Positions 26,363-35,409 of a DNA stretch of 64,000 bases are shown one piece after another. Numbering within the stretch: the stretch's first letter is position 1; every line of letters begins with the position of its first letter. The notes below the pieces were generated by a model, which was not told the origin of the DNA, made no database searches, and worked only from the letters and a program-made list of their open reading frames with translations. This DNA is from Gelidibacter gilvus. GTDB lineage: Bacteria; Bacteroidota; Bacteroidia; Flavobacteriales; Flavobacteriaceae. The translations under genes and the position numbers were made by a program. The DNA is taken from positions 45,692 through 109,691 of the forward strand of contig NZ_SDDZ01000010.1 of assembly GCF_004115975.1 (NCBI RefSeq), in the 5' to 3' direction.

Positions 26363-27872
26363 CAAAAGACTCCCATTCCTTGAATTTATCGGCCTTCATC
26401 ACCCGTTCCATTTTTACCTGACCTCCTTTTTTCTTATTGGCTCCGCTCCATTCGTGAAAAACGGAAGGTTTCACCAAAGTGACCTTCACTCCTTTTAAAG
26501 CTTTACTTCTGGCCACTTTATAATTTTTATTGGCTTCCTTTAAAAAGTTGTCCAAGCTTTCCACAATCTGCTGCTCGTCCAGTGCATCTTCTGAGCCAAT
26601 ATACCAACAGTGATAGAATTCATCATCTTCACAGCGTTTTGCGCAAATGGTATATTCCGGTATTTTAGTCGAAAACTCAGCTTCGAGATGTTTCATCGCA
26701 TCATCCATTTTATTGACAGATAATTGCGATCCAACCGTATTCAGGAAAAACTTGGTGCGGCCCGTAATTTTAATTTCTGCCCGCTCCACATCTGTAAACA
26801 TAATGGTATCGCCAATTTCATAGCGCCAAGCGCCACTCACGGTACTCATCAACAACACATAATCTTGGTCTAATCTCACATCCTTTAAAGTGATGGACGG
26901 CGCATCCTTAACCAAAGACCCATCTTCTTTGATGTATTCAGGTTTAAAAGGAACAAATTCGAAATAAACACCTTCATCCGTTACCAATTTCATGGCATCA
27001 GTATCTGGTCGTGATTGAAAAGCGATAAATCCTTCAGAGGCCAAGTAGGTGTCAATAATTGTAATGGGTTGTCCCATTAAGGCATTGAAACTTTTCTCAT
27101 AGGGTCCAAAAGCAACGCCACCTGAGGTAAATACTTGAAGGTTTGGCCAAATTTCGTGGATATGGTTTAAATTATGATGTTTGATTACTTTTTGAAGCAT
27201 GAGCTCAATCCAGGAGGGAATTCCGCTCAAAGCGCCAATGTCCCAGTTTTCTGCATTTTCAGCAATCCGCTGTACACGTGCATCCCAATCGTCTATTTTA
27301 GAAATCTCCTCTCCCGGCTTGTAATAAGGTCGAAACCAAAACGGAATTTTGCTAGCGCTAATGCCACTAATTTCACCTTCCAAATGATCGTTATGCTCCT
27401 TCAACTCCGTAGAACTGCCCAACATCATAATTTCCTTTTCAAAAAAATCGGCTGGGAAATCAAAATTACTGAGGGCAAAAACCTGTTGTATTCCTGTATT
27501 TTTAATGGCGTCAATCATCTCATCGGTAACCGGAATGCGCTTACTCTCTTTCCCTGTTGTGCCAGAACTCAAAGCGAAATATTTAGGATGTCCAGGCCAG
27601 GTGACATCTTCTTCACCGTCCTGAAGTCGGTACCACCATTCGCTATTGATTTTGTTATAATCAAAATAAGGCACCTGGTTTGCAAATGCAGTTGCTGGAG
27701 ATTCCGATTCCAATATCGATTCAAAATCATAGTGCTTACCAAACGCCGTATTCTTTGCTTTGGTCAACAGCTTTTTTAAAAGGTCTTGCTGTTCTTCAAC
27801 AGGATTTTTTTCTGATGAAAAGGAATCTTTAACATCAATGATTCCCTTGATAATATTACCTAATATGGCCAT
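26349..27872 (-). CDS. GH3-family acyl-adenylate/amide synthetase
   Basis: 507 residues of the ANL-related GH3 family, known in plants as acyl-acid amido synthetases of auxin or jasmonate. Nucleotide motifs: ALSSGTTGKESKRIPV, TSGGVAFGPYEKSF, YLASEGFIAF, and WRYEIGDTIMF. A C-terminal lid begins at TGRTKFFLNTVGSQL. Bacterial substrates are not established. It is the last gene of a three-gene minus-strand run, 14 bases after the YetF gene. Confidence 0.9.
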   Translation of the reverse strand: MAILGNIIKGIIDVKDSFSSEKNPVEEQQDLLKKLLTKAKNTAFGKHYDFESILESESPATAFANQVPYFDYNKINSEWWYRLQDGEEDVTWPGHPKYFALSSGTTGKESKRIPVTDEMIDAIKNTGIQQVFALSNFDFPADFFEKEIMMLGSSTELKEHNDHLEGEISGISASKIPFWFRPYYKPGEEISKIDDWDARVQRIAENAENWDIGALSGIPSWIELMLQKVIKHHNLNHIHEIWPNLQVFTSGGVAFGPYEKSFNALMGQPITIIDTYLASEGFIAFQSRPDTDAMKLVTDEGVYFEFVPFKPEYIKEDGSLVKDAPSITLKDVRLDQDYVLLMSTVSGAWRYEIGDTIMFTDVERAEIKITGRTKFFLNTVGSQLSVNKMDDAMKHLEAEFSTKIPEYTICAKRCEDDEFYHCWYIGSEDALDEQQIVESLDNFLKEANKNYKVARSKALKGVKVTLVKPSVFHEWSGANKKKGGQVKMERVMKADKFKEWESFVTEL

Positions 27873-27886
27873 GAGTTGATTTTATT

Positions 27887-28579
27887 TTAAGAAATTCTAA
27901 TTGTATTGATACTTTTTAACCACTCTTTTTTTCCACAGCGTTCACAAGTGTCTTTAGCAATTTGCAAGGGCACCGAATGCCCACACGAGGTACACGAATA
28001 ATACGTGCCCGAACTGCGTACACTGGAAGTTCCATAGAGAAGTTCTGGTCGTATTGGCAAACCGTAGCCTACTTTCTCGTCCTCCAAAAAAAAAGCACTT
28101 ATATCGCCTGTGGTTTCCAAATAGGCATACTTAATCTGACCCAAATGCTCTACCGATTTTAAGCGCAATTGGGAATACACTTCATCAGCTGCCAAATTTT
28201 CCTTATTGAGAATGTTTAAAACAAATTCGCCATTTTCAATAATGAGTTTTGGTTCACCTTCGATTAAACGTTCCAAAGGCTTAATTTTTACCGCCAACAT
28301 GGTAATGAGACGATATAGAATGATCACAACTATTATCACCACGATGCCCGGCACAACCCCCACGTCCTCGTAGAGCATTGGATCACCGGCCGCCGATCCT
28401 AAAGCGATAATAATGACCATTTCAAAAATGGACAATTGTTTGACACCGCGTTTTCCGGCAAATCGCAATAATACAAGTAGCACTAAGAACATCACCGCTA
28501 CCCTAAAAACAACTTCCAGTAAAAAGCTATAGGGCAACTCGTTCATCAGAACGCGTGGCCATTCGAAAACATTTTCCAT
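27887..28579 (-). CDS. YetF/DUF421 membrane protein with C-terminal zinc ribbon
   Basis: 230 residues: two or three membrane helices (about 20-90) with the family core FAGKRGVKQLSIFEMVIIIALGSAAGDPM, then a soluble YetF domain (KPLERLIEGEPKLIIENG). The last 50 residues add CTSCGHSVPLQIAKDTCERC, a CX2C-X12-CX2C zinc ribbon that I do not regard as usual for the family. Between the copper-storage and GH3 genes with gaps of 18 and 14 bases. Confidence 0.85.
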   Translation of the reverse strand: MENVFEWPRVLMNELPYSFLLEVVFRVAVMFLVLLVLLRFAGKRGVKQLSIFEMVIIIALGSAAGDPMLYEDVGVVPGIVVIIVVIILYRLITMLAVKIKPLERLIEGEPKLIIENGEFVLNILNKENLAADEVYSQLRLKSVEHLGQIKYAYLETTGDISAFFLEDEKVGYGLPIRPELLYGTSSVRSSGTYYSCTSCGHSVPLQIAKDTCERCGKKEWLKSINTIRIS

Positions 28580-28597
28580 TTTGATGAAAAAAAGTTC

Positions 28598-28915
28598 TTA
28601 AGCGGCCATTTTACGACATTCTTCGGCACATTTTCTACAAGATTCAGCACATTTCTGACAGTGTTCATGATCGTGTTGACCACATTGTTCGGCACACCAG
28701 TCACAAATTTCTGCACATAATCTACAATATTCCGCTGCATGTTTACTGTCTGCTGCCATCATTTTTATGGACACCAAACAGGCATCAATACATTCTACAC
28801 AGCATTTTGGGCAGTCATTCATACTTTTCATTCCCGCCATTTCAACGAGACAGTTTTGACAATCTACCAAACATTTTTGGCAGGCTTCAATACATTTTTG
28901 ATACGCTGTTTTCAT
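28598..28915 (-). CDS. Four-helix-bundle copper-binding protein (Csp-like)
   Basis: 105 residues with 20 cysteines arranged as CxxxCxxC-type repeats along helices (CIEACQKCLVDCQNC, CPKCCVECIDAC, CRLCAEICDWCAEQC, CQKCAESCRKCAEEC) plus His in QHDHEH. This is the DUF326/copper storage protein pattern, in which Cys thiols line the bundle core and hold many Cu(I). No signal peptide, so a cytosolic form is expected. First gene of the operon with YetF and GH3. Confidence 0.9.
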   Translation of the reverse strand: MKTAYQKCIEACQKCLVDCQNCLVEMAGMKSMNDCPKCCVECIDACLVSIKMMAADSKHAAEYCRLCAEICDWCAEQCGQHDHEHCQKCAESCRKCAEECRKMAA

Positions 28916-29058
28916 AAAAAAGAGTTTTATGCAATTTCAATAATTTAAGAGGATGTGCGTAATTCAATTCGTAAAAAAATTAACCCTTATACTCTTATTC
29001 TGAAAGAGCACCAATTATTAAAAAATTTTTAATTACTTTATGCTAAAATCACAAAAAA

Positions 29059-30132
29059 GTGAATCTAAAAAAATTTCTTATTGGCTTTGGTTTTACTGCT
29101 ATGTTCTTCACCTTGCTGCCACTTATTCCAGCAGATTATTGGTGGATACGCATGTTTGATTTCCCACTAATTCAACTTACAACACTCACTTTTATTGCCA
29201 TTCTGATATATTTTATAAAATTCGATTTCAGAAACTCTAAAGACTACTTATTCATTGCAGCCCTTATTGGATGCTTTATCTTTCAATTTTCAAAGATTGT
29301 TCCTTATACGCCTTTTTACGCCAAAGAAGTGCACGATGCCACCAAAACTTCCAATACTAAAAAGATTAAACTACTCACTGCCAACGTCTTGCAGAAAAAC
29401 GAGCAAAATGATAGCTTGATCGCTATTATTGAAAAGCTCAATGCGGATGTTATGGTGTTTACAGAGGCCAATAACCGATGGCAGGATGCCATTGTTAAAC
29501 ATTTGTCTGCCGATTATAAATATAGAGTTGAGCTGCCATTAGACAATACGTATGGCATTTTGATGTATTCTAAATTAGAACTCATCAACCCAGAAATCAA
29601 GTTTATGGTTACAGATACCATCCCCTCTATCCACAGCAAATTAAGATTACCTTCCGGCGATATAATTCAACTTTTTGCCGTACATCCCACACCACCGATG
29701 CCTCAAGAAAACCCGTTGTCGACCGACAGGGACGCCGAACTTATGATGACTGCAAAATTAGCACGTGAATCTCCAATTCCTGTAATAGTAATCGGCGATT
29801 TCAATGATATTCCTTGGTCATCAACAACACTTTTATTCCAAAATACCAGTGAATTACTGGACATTAGGGTTGGAAGAGGATTTTATAATACTTTTAATGC
29901 CAAAAAATCTTTGCTACGATGGCCTTTAGATCATATTTTTGTCTCACCCGAATTTAGGTTAATAGACTTAAAAACTTGCGAATCCATAGATTCTGACCAT
30001 TTTCCTTTTTATGTAGAATTATCATTTGAACCCGAAGGCGCAAAATCACAAATGCCAAAACCGGCATCAAAGGAGGATTTGGAAAAAGCAAGGAATCAAA
30101 TTGAAAAGCTCAAAACAAAAAATGGATCATAA
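29059..30132 (+). CDS. Endonuclease/exonuclease/phosphatase family membrane protein
   Basis: 357 residues starting at GTG 29059. Three N-terminal membrane helices (to about residue 85) precede an EEP catalytic domain with LTANVLQKNEQND, VMVFTEAN (catalytic Glu), VIGDFNDIPWSS (Asp/Asn), LDHIFVS and SDHFPF (final His). Family members cleave phosphodiesters of lipids or nucleic acids; here the active domain is probably periplasmic. Substrate not readable. Confidence 0.87.
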   Translation: MNLKKFLIGFGFTAMFFTLLPLIPADYWWIRMFDFPLIQLTTLTFIAILIYFIKFDFRNSKDYLFIAALIGCFIFQFSKIVPYTPFYAKEVHDATKTSNTKKIKLLTANVLQKNEQNDSLIAIIEKLNADVMVFTEANNRWQDAIVKHLSADYKYRVELPLDNTYGILMYSKLELINPEIKFMVTDTIPSIHSKLRLPSGDIIQLFAVHPTPPMPQENPLSTDRDAELMMTAKLARESPIPVIVIGDFNDIPWSSTTLLFQNTSELLDIRVGRGFYNTFNAKKSLLRWPLDHIFVSPEFRLIDLKTCESIDSDHFPFYVELSFEPEGAKSQMPKPASKEDLEKARNQIEKLKTKNGS

Positions 30133-30307
30133 AAATGTTAGAATTCTTTAAACCAAGAATTACTCCTTATAAAGTCTCACATCATTTTTATAATCTCAAC
30201 AATATTCTTGTTAGCATTTATAACAAGTTTGAGAAATAAGAGTAAACAGAAATCACCAAAACATCTGAAATTAAAATTGATTTTACATCTGAAATTGATG
30301 ATAGCTT

Positions 30308-30913
30308 ATGATTGTACTTATAGCGCCCCAAAAAGACATAGAAAACGAAACTCAAATTCTGGATCAGCTTTTCGAGTCTGGTCTAGAATGTTATCATTTG
30401 AGAAAACCCTATAAAACTGCTCAAGAATATGTCAATTTTATAACTGAAATAGACCCAAAATATCGCAACAGAATCGTTCTCCATCATTTTCATGAATTGA
30501 CGAATAACTTTGATTTAAAGGGCATCCACTTTGAAGAGGAACAACGGCGGAAGTATATTGAATCACCTACCCGTTATTTTAAAAACTTAAAACTTTTCGG
30601 AAAAACCATCAGTTCTGCGTTTCATGAATTAAATGATTTGGAGCACAGCGATTTCGAATTTGATTATCATTTTCTATGGTCGCAATTTCCCTCAGAAACC
30701 CAAACTACCTCTGAAAGAAAACGAAGTGATGTTAACGGCATTGATAAACTAATTTTTTGTGTTTCTGAATTGGATGCCAACACTATACATGAAATTTTTG
30801 CTTTAGGCTATAAAGGAATCGTCGTGATGGAAGATTTTTGGCAAAGCAAAGAGCCATTGGAAAATTTTACGAACTTAAAAACCGTTTATGATGCCATTAT
30901 CACTAAACCATAA
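30308..30913 (+). CDS. Thiamine phosphate synthase-like protein (ThiE/TenI family, orphan)
   Basis: 201 residues with a TIM-barrel pattern: MIVLIAPQKDIENE, GLECYHLRKP (the LRxK motif of ThiE), RIVLHHFHEL, GIHFEEE, KTISSAFHELNDLE and GYKGIVVMEDFW near the phosphate site. Several ThiE residues are altered and no other thi gene is adjacent, so a TenI-like or diverged role is possible. Confidence 0.7.
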   Translation: MIVLIAPQKDIENETQILDQLFESGLECYHLRKPYKTAQEYVNFITEIDPKYRNRIVLHHFHELTNNFDLKGIHFEEEQRRKYIESPTRYFKNLKLFGKTISSAFHELNDLEHSDFEFDYHFLWSQFPSETQTTSERKRSDVNGIDKLIFCVSELDANTIHEIFALGYKGIVVMEDFWQSKEPLENFTNLKTVYDAIITKP

Positions 30914-30928
30914 GTTGATAGCTAAAAA

Positions 30929-33082
30929 TTATAAATTATTCAATTGATTATCCGTGCCCTTATCACTTATGGTCCAAAAGAATCCTACAAAAAAGAATTG
31001 ATCCGCCGCTGGAAGTAAAGCTCTTCTTGAAAAATTACCATTCGCATCTGCCGTAGTTGCATATTGATAGCCGTTGATATTATTAAAGCCCAGCACATTG
31101 TTGATAGAAACATAGAGAATTTTTTGGGGACTTAATAAATACGCCCAATTCAGGCTTAGATTATTATAGGATTTCGTTTTGGCATTCAAAAAGCCATCGG
31201 TATTAGGATTTGTATAGTTTCTTCCAGATGCAAATGCATAACTAAAACCTACCTGGCTTTTTAGAGCATCCATCCAATATTTACCTACCACAGAGAGGTT
31301 GTGCGAATTGACAAAGTTGGGTTGGGCGGCGTAAGGATAGTTTTTATAATCTCGTTCCGTATCCAAAAAGGAATAGCTTACCCAATAATCGACATTTTTG
31401 ATGTTCTTATTATCACGCCAAAATAAGTCGATGCCTTTGGCAAAACCGCTCCCGGAATTATCAAAATTGGTCTCAAAATCTAAAAACTCCGAATCGTACT
31501 TTATCAAGCTTTTATAATTTTTATAATATGCCTCAGCTTTAAATATGCGCCCCTCCGCATTGTATTGGTAATTCAAGATATAGTGCGCTGTGTGCTGCGG
31601 TTGAAGTGATTGATCAAACTTTAAGATATCATTATTTGGGTTTTGATAAAAATCGCCATAAGCTAAGGACACCTGACTTCTTTTTGAGGTTTTATAAGCC
31701 AAAGACACCCGCGGGGCGATCTCAGTCGCTTTGAACAACTGGCTATAATCTGCTCTTAATCCTGCTTTCAATGCCAACTTTTTTGAAAAAATGACATCGG
31801 CTTCAGCAAAAGCGGCAGCAATATCATTCGTGAATCCGTAGCGTTTTGGCGATATCAACTCGTCTTGATAGTTTTCATTAAAATGGGTGGAAAAGTATTC
31901 AGCACCAAAATTCAGCTTCAACCGATTGCTGAATCGGCGTTTCAATTTGAATTTGGCGTGATAGGAGTTTTCAGTATCGTCAATCTCACTGTCAAAAACG
32001 CCAACATCTGTCTGCCCATGGGCATAACTCAAGCCTCCAAAAACCGACCAAACATCAGTGAGCATACCCTGATAAGTCCCATTAAAATATAGATTATTAT
32101 CGTTTAGTTTAAAGTGGACACCTTCGGAGTAATTGATGTCTTCTTGGGTCAATTCGAAATTGGAGGTTTCAAAAGCTGTGTATATTTTCAACAATCCCCT
32201 ATCAAAATGCTGTCTATATACCGCCTCTCCCGAAGCCGACTGAAATGGCTTATCCCAGTCATTCCTGTCTGGAAAAAGAGCGATATAGGGCGCTAGATTA
32301 ATATAAGAGGCGTTCACACTTAAAGAGCTTTTTTCCCGTTTTCGGGTATTACCAAGGCCGCCGCCCAAGGTCATAATGCCAATTTCTGTTTTGTTCTGAT
32401 CGGCTTCATCTATAGTATTTAGCAAAAGAACACTGGAAAGTGCCTGACCATATTCGGCAGAATAGCCACCCGTGGAAAACGTGATCCCATCAAACAAAAA
32501 AGGCGAATAGCGTCCACGAGTAGGCGTGTTGTTTGTGGTTGGACTATACGGCGTAAACACTCTAATGCCATCTATGAAAATCTGTGTCTCATCCGCTTCC
32601 CCACCACGTACAAACAAGCGTCCGTCTTCTGCCACGGTTGTTGTGCCCGGTAAAGTTTGCAAAGCACCGACAAAATCGCCCAAGGCACTCGCTGTGGTCA
32701 CCACATCTAAGGTGTTCAAAACGGAGACTTTACTATTATCTCCTGCTTCAAAGGTTCCTGCCGAAAGAATGACGGCATCCAAGGTGTTCACGTCTTCACG
32801 CAGTTTGATCTCCAAATCGCTCATTGATACCACTTCAGTAGTTTTTTTAAAGGTTTCATAGGAAAGGAAGGAAACCACCAAGGTTTTCATACCCATTTGA
32901 TCTGTATTAAAAGAAAACAGACCCGAAATATCGGTTGTTCCTCCATCATAGGATCCTTCCAGATAGACGTTGGCACCTTGTATAGGCAGACCTTTGACAT
33001 CCGTCACTCTCCCTGAAATTGTGATTTGTCCAAAGCTGTTAATAATAGTGAAAAAGATAAGAAAGAAGACTTGTGCTTTCAT
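30929..33082 (-). CDS. TonB-dependent receptor with carboxypeptidase-like domain
   Basis: 717 residues from ATG 33082, which gives a clean signal peptide (MKAQVFFLIFFTIINSFGQ); an in-frame ATG at 33133 adds 17 residues that spoil it. Carboxypeptidase-regulatory-like domain at about 20-105 (ITISGRVTDVKGLPIQGANV), plug at about 115-235 (QTLPGTTTVAEDGRLFVRGG, ETQIFIDGIRV), then the barrel. No partner lipoprotein. Ligand unknown. Confidence 0.9.
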   Translation of the reverse strand: MKAQVFFLIFFTIINSFGQITISGRVTDVKGLPIQGANVYLEGSYDGGTTDISGLFSFNTDQMGMKTLVVSFLSYETFKKTTEVVSMSDLEIKLREDVNTLDAVILSAGTFEAGDNSKVSVLNTLDVVTTASALGDFVGALQTLPGTTTVAEDGRLFVRGGEADETQIFIDGIRVFTPYSPTTNNTPTRGRYSPFLFDGITFSTGGYSAEYGQALSSVLLLNTIDEADQNKTEIGIMTLGGGLGNTRKREKSSLSVNASYINLAPYIALFPDRNDWDKPFQSASGEAVYRQHFDRGLLKIYTAFETSNFELTQEDINYSEGVHFKLNDNNLYFNGTYQGMLTDVWSVFGGLSYAHGQTDVGVFDSEIDDTENSYHAKFKLKRRFSNRLKLNFGAEYFSTHFNENYQDELISPKRYGFTNDIAAAFAEADVIFSKKLALKAGLRADYSQLFKATEIAPRVSLAYKTSKRSQVSLAYGDFYQNPNNDILKFDQSLQPQHTAHYILNYQYNAEGRIFKAEAYYKNYKSLIKYDSEFLDFETNFDNSGSGFAKGIDLFWRDNKNIKNVDYWVSYSFLDTERDYKNYPYAAQPNFVNSHNLSVVGKYWMDALKSQVGFSYAFASGRNYTNPNTDGFLNAKTKSYNNLSLNWAYLLSPQKILYVSINNVLGFNNINGYQYATTADANGNFSRRALLPAADQFFFVGFFWTISDKGTDNQLNNL

Positions 33083-33240
33083 AAAGGTTGCGTGATTAAC
33101 TGTTGCCGCAAATGTGTGCAGAATCAAACACAATGAAAATTCTTAAGTTCTGAACTGTCATAATCTAAGGACGAATTGACTTTTAGTATGTGAAGTCAAT
33201 AGTTCCATCATTTTAGTATCTTAGATCCAAATTCCAACTG

Positions 33241-33909
33241 ATGCTGACCAAAACTGAAAAACAATTTACCGTCCTATTTATGTTGCTCCTTATAGCAGAA
33301 CTTATCTGTGGCAGTGTCGAAAGCCTTTCAACCTGGCACTACTTTACAAAACCTTCGTTACTGACTGCTTTAATCATCTATTTTTATGTCCAAAGTAAAG
33401 AGCTCACCTCAAAAACCAAAGTCATGACCTTAGCAGCACTCGTCTTTTCCTTAATGGGCGATGTGTTATTGATGTTTGTGGACCAATCTCAAAATTTTTT
33501 CATGTTTGGATTGGTTTCCTTTTTCTTGGCACATGTATTTTATATCGTGATATTTTGGAAGCGGAGGCATACGAAAACCAATTCTGCTGGTTTAATTACA
33601 ATTTTAGTGGTCTATGCGATCGGGCTTTTTTATCTCCTCAGAAATAGTTTAGGTGACCTATTGATTCCTGTGATTTTTTATATAATTATTATTTTAATAA
33701 TCGTCATTACCGCATTTTTAAGACAGGAAAAAGTTTCAAAAATAAGTTTTATTTTAGTGTTTTTAGGTGCTATATTGTTCGTGATTTCAGATAGTATTTT
33801 GGCCTTAAATAAATTCTATATGCCATTAAGGTTTTCCAGTATCAGCATCATGCTAACTTATGCTTTAGCTCAATATTTTATCGTTTTGGGGCTTCTAAAA
33901 CAGCGATAG
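33241..33909 (+). CDS. YhhN family membrane protein (lysoplasmalogenase-like)
   Basis: 222 residues with about eight membrane helices. Conserved acidic positions appear in SLMGDVLLMF and VISDSILALN, and His in FFLAHVFYIVIFW. The family includes mammalian lysoplasmalogenase TMEM86; bacterial members are presumed lipid-ether hydrolases. Divergent from the TonB receptor gene. Confidence 0.87.
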   Translation: MLTKTEKQFTVLFMLLLIAELICGSVESLSTWHYFTKPSLLTALIIYFYVQSKELTSKTKVMTLAALVFSLMGDVLLMFVDQSQNFFMFGLVSFFLAHVFYIVIFWKRRHTKTNSAGLITILVVYAIGLFYLLRNSLGDLLIPVIFYIIIILIIVITAFLRQEKVSKISFILVFLGAILFVISDSILALNKFYMPLRFSSISIMLTYALAQYFIVLGLLKQR

Positions 33910-34078
33910 GCTTTCTCTATAGTCACTAATTAATCAATTAATAATCAGATTGCAACGTCATCATGCATGAAGTGCTGGTTCAACGTACATACCAACCTAT
34001 TAATATTTCAAAAATAACTACTAATTTCTGTAACAATCGCTATGATTTCTCTACTAACAGTATAACTAACTAACCGAT

Positions 34079-34573
34079 TTGAACAAAGAATTAGAACATA
34101 ATTTTGTAGCGTTGCTTGAGGAGCATCAGAATATTGTGCACAAAGTTTGTAGGCTCTATACAAACCATCGGGAAGCGCATAATGATTTGTTCCAGGAGGT
34201 CACCATTCAGCTTTGGAAAGCCTATCCTAAATTTCGTGGAGACGCTAAATTCAGCACTTGGATGTACCGCGTGGCACTAAATACCGCCATCACCTTATAT
34301 CGAAAATCCAAACGTACGGTCAACACCTACGAACTGGAAACATTTCAATTTAAGATCAAGGCGGAAGAGTACGATGACACCGAAGAGCAACAATTAAAAT
34401 TACTTTATCAAGCCGTCCACCAGTTGAATGATATTGAAAAAGCATTGGTCTTTCTTTATTTAGAAGAGAAAGATTATCGGGAAATTAGTGAAACCTTAGG
34501 GATTAGTGAGGTCAATGCGCGAGTGAAAATGAACAGGATTAAAAACAAACTAAAAACAATACTTAATCCGTAA
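34079..34573 (+). CDS. ECF-type RNA polymerase sigma factor
   Basis: 164 residues. Region 2 reads HNDLFQEVTIQLWKAYPKFRGDAKFSTWMYRVALNTAI and region 4 IEKALVFLYLEEKDYREISETLGISEVNARVKMNRIKNKL. No in-frame ATG is near the N-terminus; TTG at 34079 gives the expected start NKELEHNFVALLEEH, so a TTG start is likely. It is followed after 4 bases by a membrane protein gene that may be its regulator. Confidence 0.9.
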   Translation: MNKELEHNFVALLEEHQNIVHKVCRLYTNHREAHNDLFQEVTIQLWKAYPKFRGDAKFSTWMYRVALNTAITLYRKSKRTVNTYELETFQFKIKAEEYDDTEEQQLKLLYQAVHQLNDIEKALVFLYLEEKDYREISETLGISEVNARVKMNRIKNKLKTILNP

Positions 34574-34577
34574 TTAT

Positions 34578-35219
34578 ATGGATGAATTAGAATTATTAAA
34601 AAAACATTGGAAACAAGAGGATGCACAGTACCCTCATGTTTCAGCCAATGATATCTATAAAATGATCTTGAAACGGTCATCCTCCATTGTCAAATGGATC
34701 TTTATCATCAGTCTGTTGGAGTTTGCCCTATGGACAGGCCTCACCTTCTTTTTAAAAGACTCTAAGAACGCCCAGCATTTTGACAAGATGGACTCTGACT
34801 ACCTGATCATTCCATTGACCGTTATCGGCTATGTGATCTTGGCTTATTTTTTCTATTTATTTTACAAAAACTTCAGACGCATCTCAGTAACGGACAGCGC
34901 CAAAGTACTCATGGAAAACATCATTAGGACGCGAAAAACAGTTAAAAACTATGTGCTTTTCAATTTAATCTTCATGGTCGTTTCCACAATGGTAATAATG
35001 TATATTGAATTTGATCAAGACCAAGCCCTGATCCGAAAAACTCAAGCTGCAGCTGCCAATGGGGATATCTTTATGTTCTATGCAAAAACCATATTGATTG
35101 TTGCTGGAGTACTTGCGGTTTTTGCGGGTGTGCTATTATTCTTCTATTGGCTGATCTACGGCCTGTTATTAAGAAAACTCAATAGGAATTATAAGGAGTT
35201 GAGAAAACTAGAGATGTAA
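34578..35219 (+). CDS. Membrane protein, putative partner of the ECF sigma factor
   Basis: 213 residues with four membrane helices (about 38-58, 75-95, 120-140, 168-195). The N-terminal 30 residues are cytosolic and acidic/aromatic (MDELELLKKHWKQEDAQYP), the position where anti-sigma domains sit. I see no zinc anti-sigma motif (HxxxCxxC). Tight coupling to the sigma gene suggests an anti-sigma or sensor role; this is inference. Confidence 0.7.
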   Translation: MDELELLKKHWKQEDAQYPHVSANDIYKMILKRSSSIVKWIFIISLLEFALWTGLTFFLKDSKNAQHFDKMDSDYLIIPLTVIGYVILAYFFYLFYKNFRRISVTDSAKVLMENIIRTRKTVKNYVLFNLIFMVVSTMVIMYIEFDQDQALIRKTQAAAANGDIFMFYAKTILIVAGVLAVFAGVLLFFYWLIYGLLLRKLNRNYKELRKLEM

Positions 35220-35409
35220 AATAGAATTAAAGCAGCGACTTAAGTCCCGCTACACAATGATCATCAAGACAGACCTGTAGGAATTATTAAAACGGTGTTT
35301 CAGCTCACAGAAAGCAACTATGAAACTCCATAAAAACTCAACGATTTGGATGTAATTGCTTCCTGAAGAAACTGGGATCTAAAAGTCGAAATTGAATTTT
35401 AAACACGGG

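Noticed and set aside
28598..28915. Metallothionein or ferredoxin
   Set aside because: Cys spacing follows helical repeats of copper-storage proteins, not iron-sulfur cluster motifs.
30134..30307. Possible frameshifted small membrane peptide (MLEFFKPRITPY then SHIIFIISTIFLLAFI)
   Set aside because: Needs a frameshift to join, and no start or family support exists. Left as intergenic.
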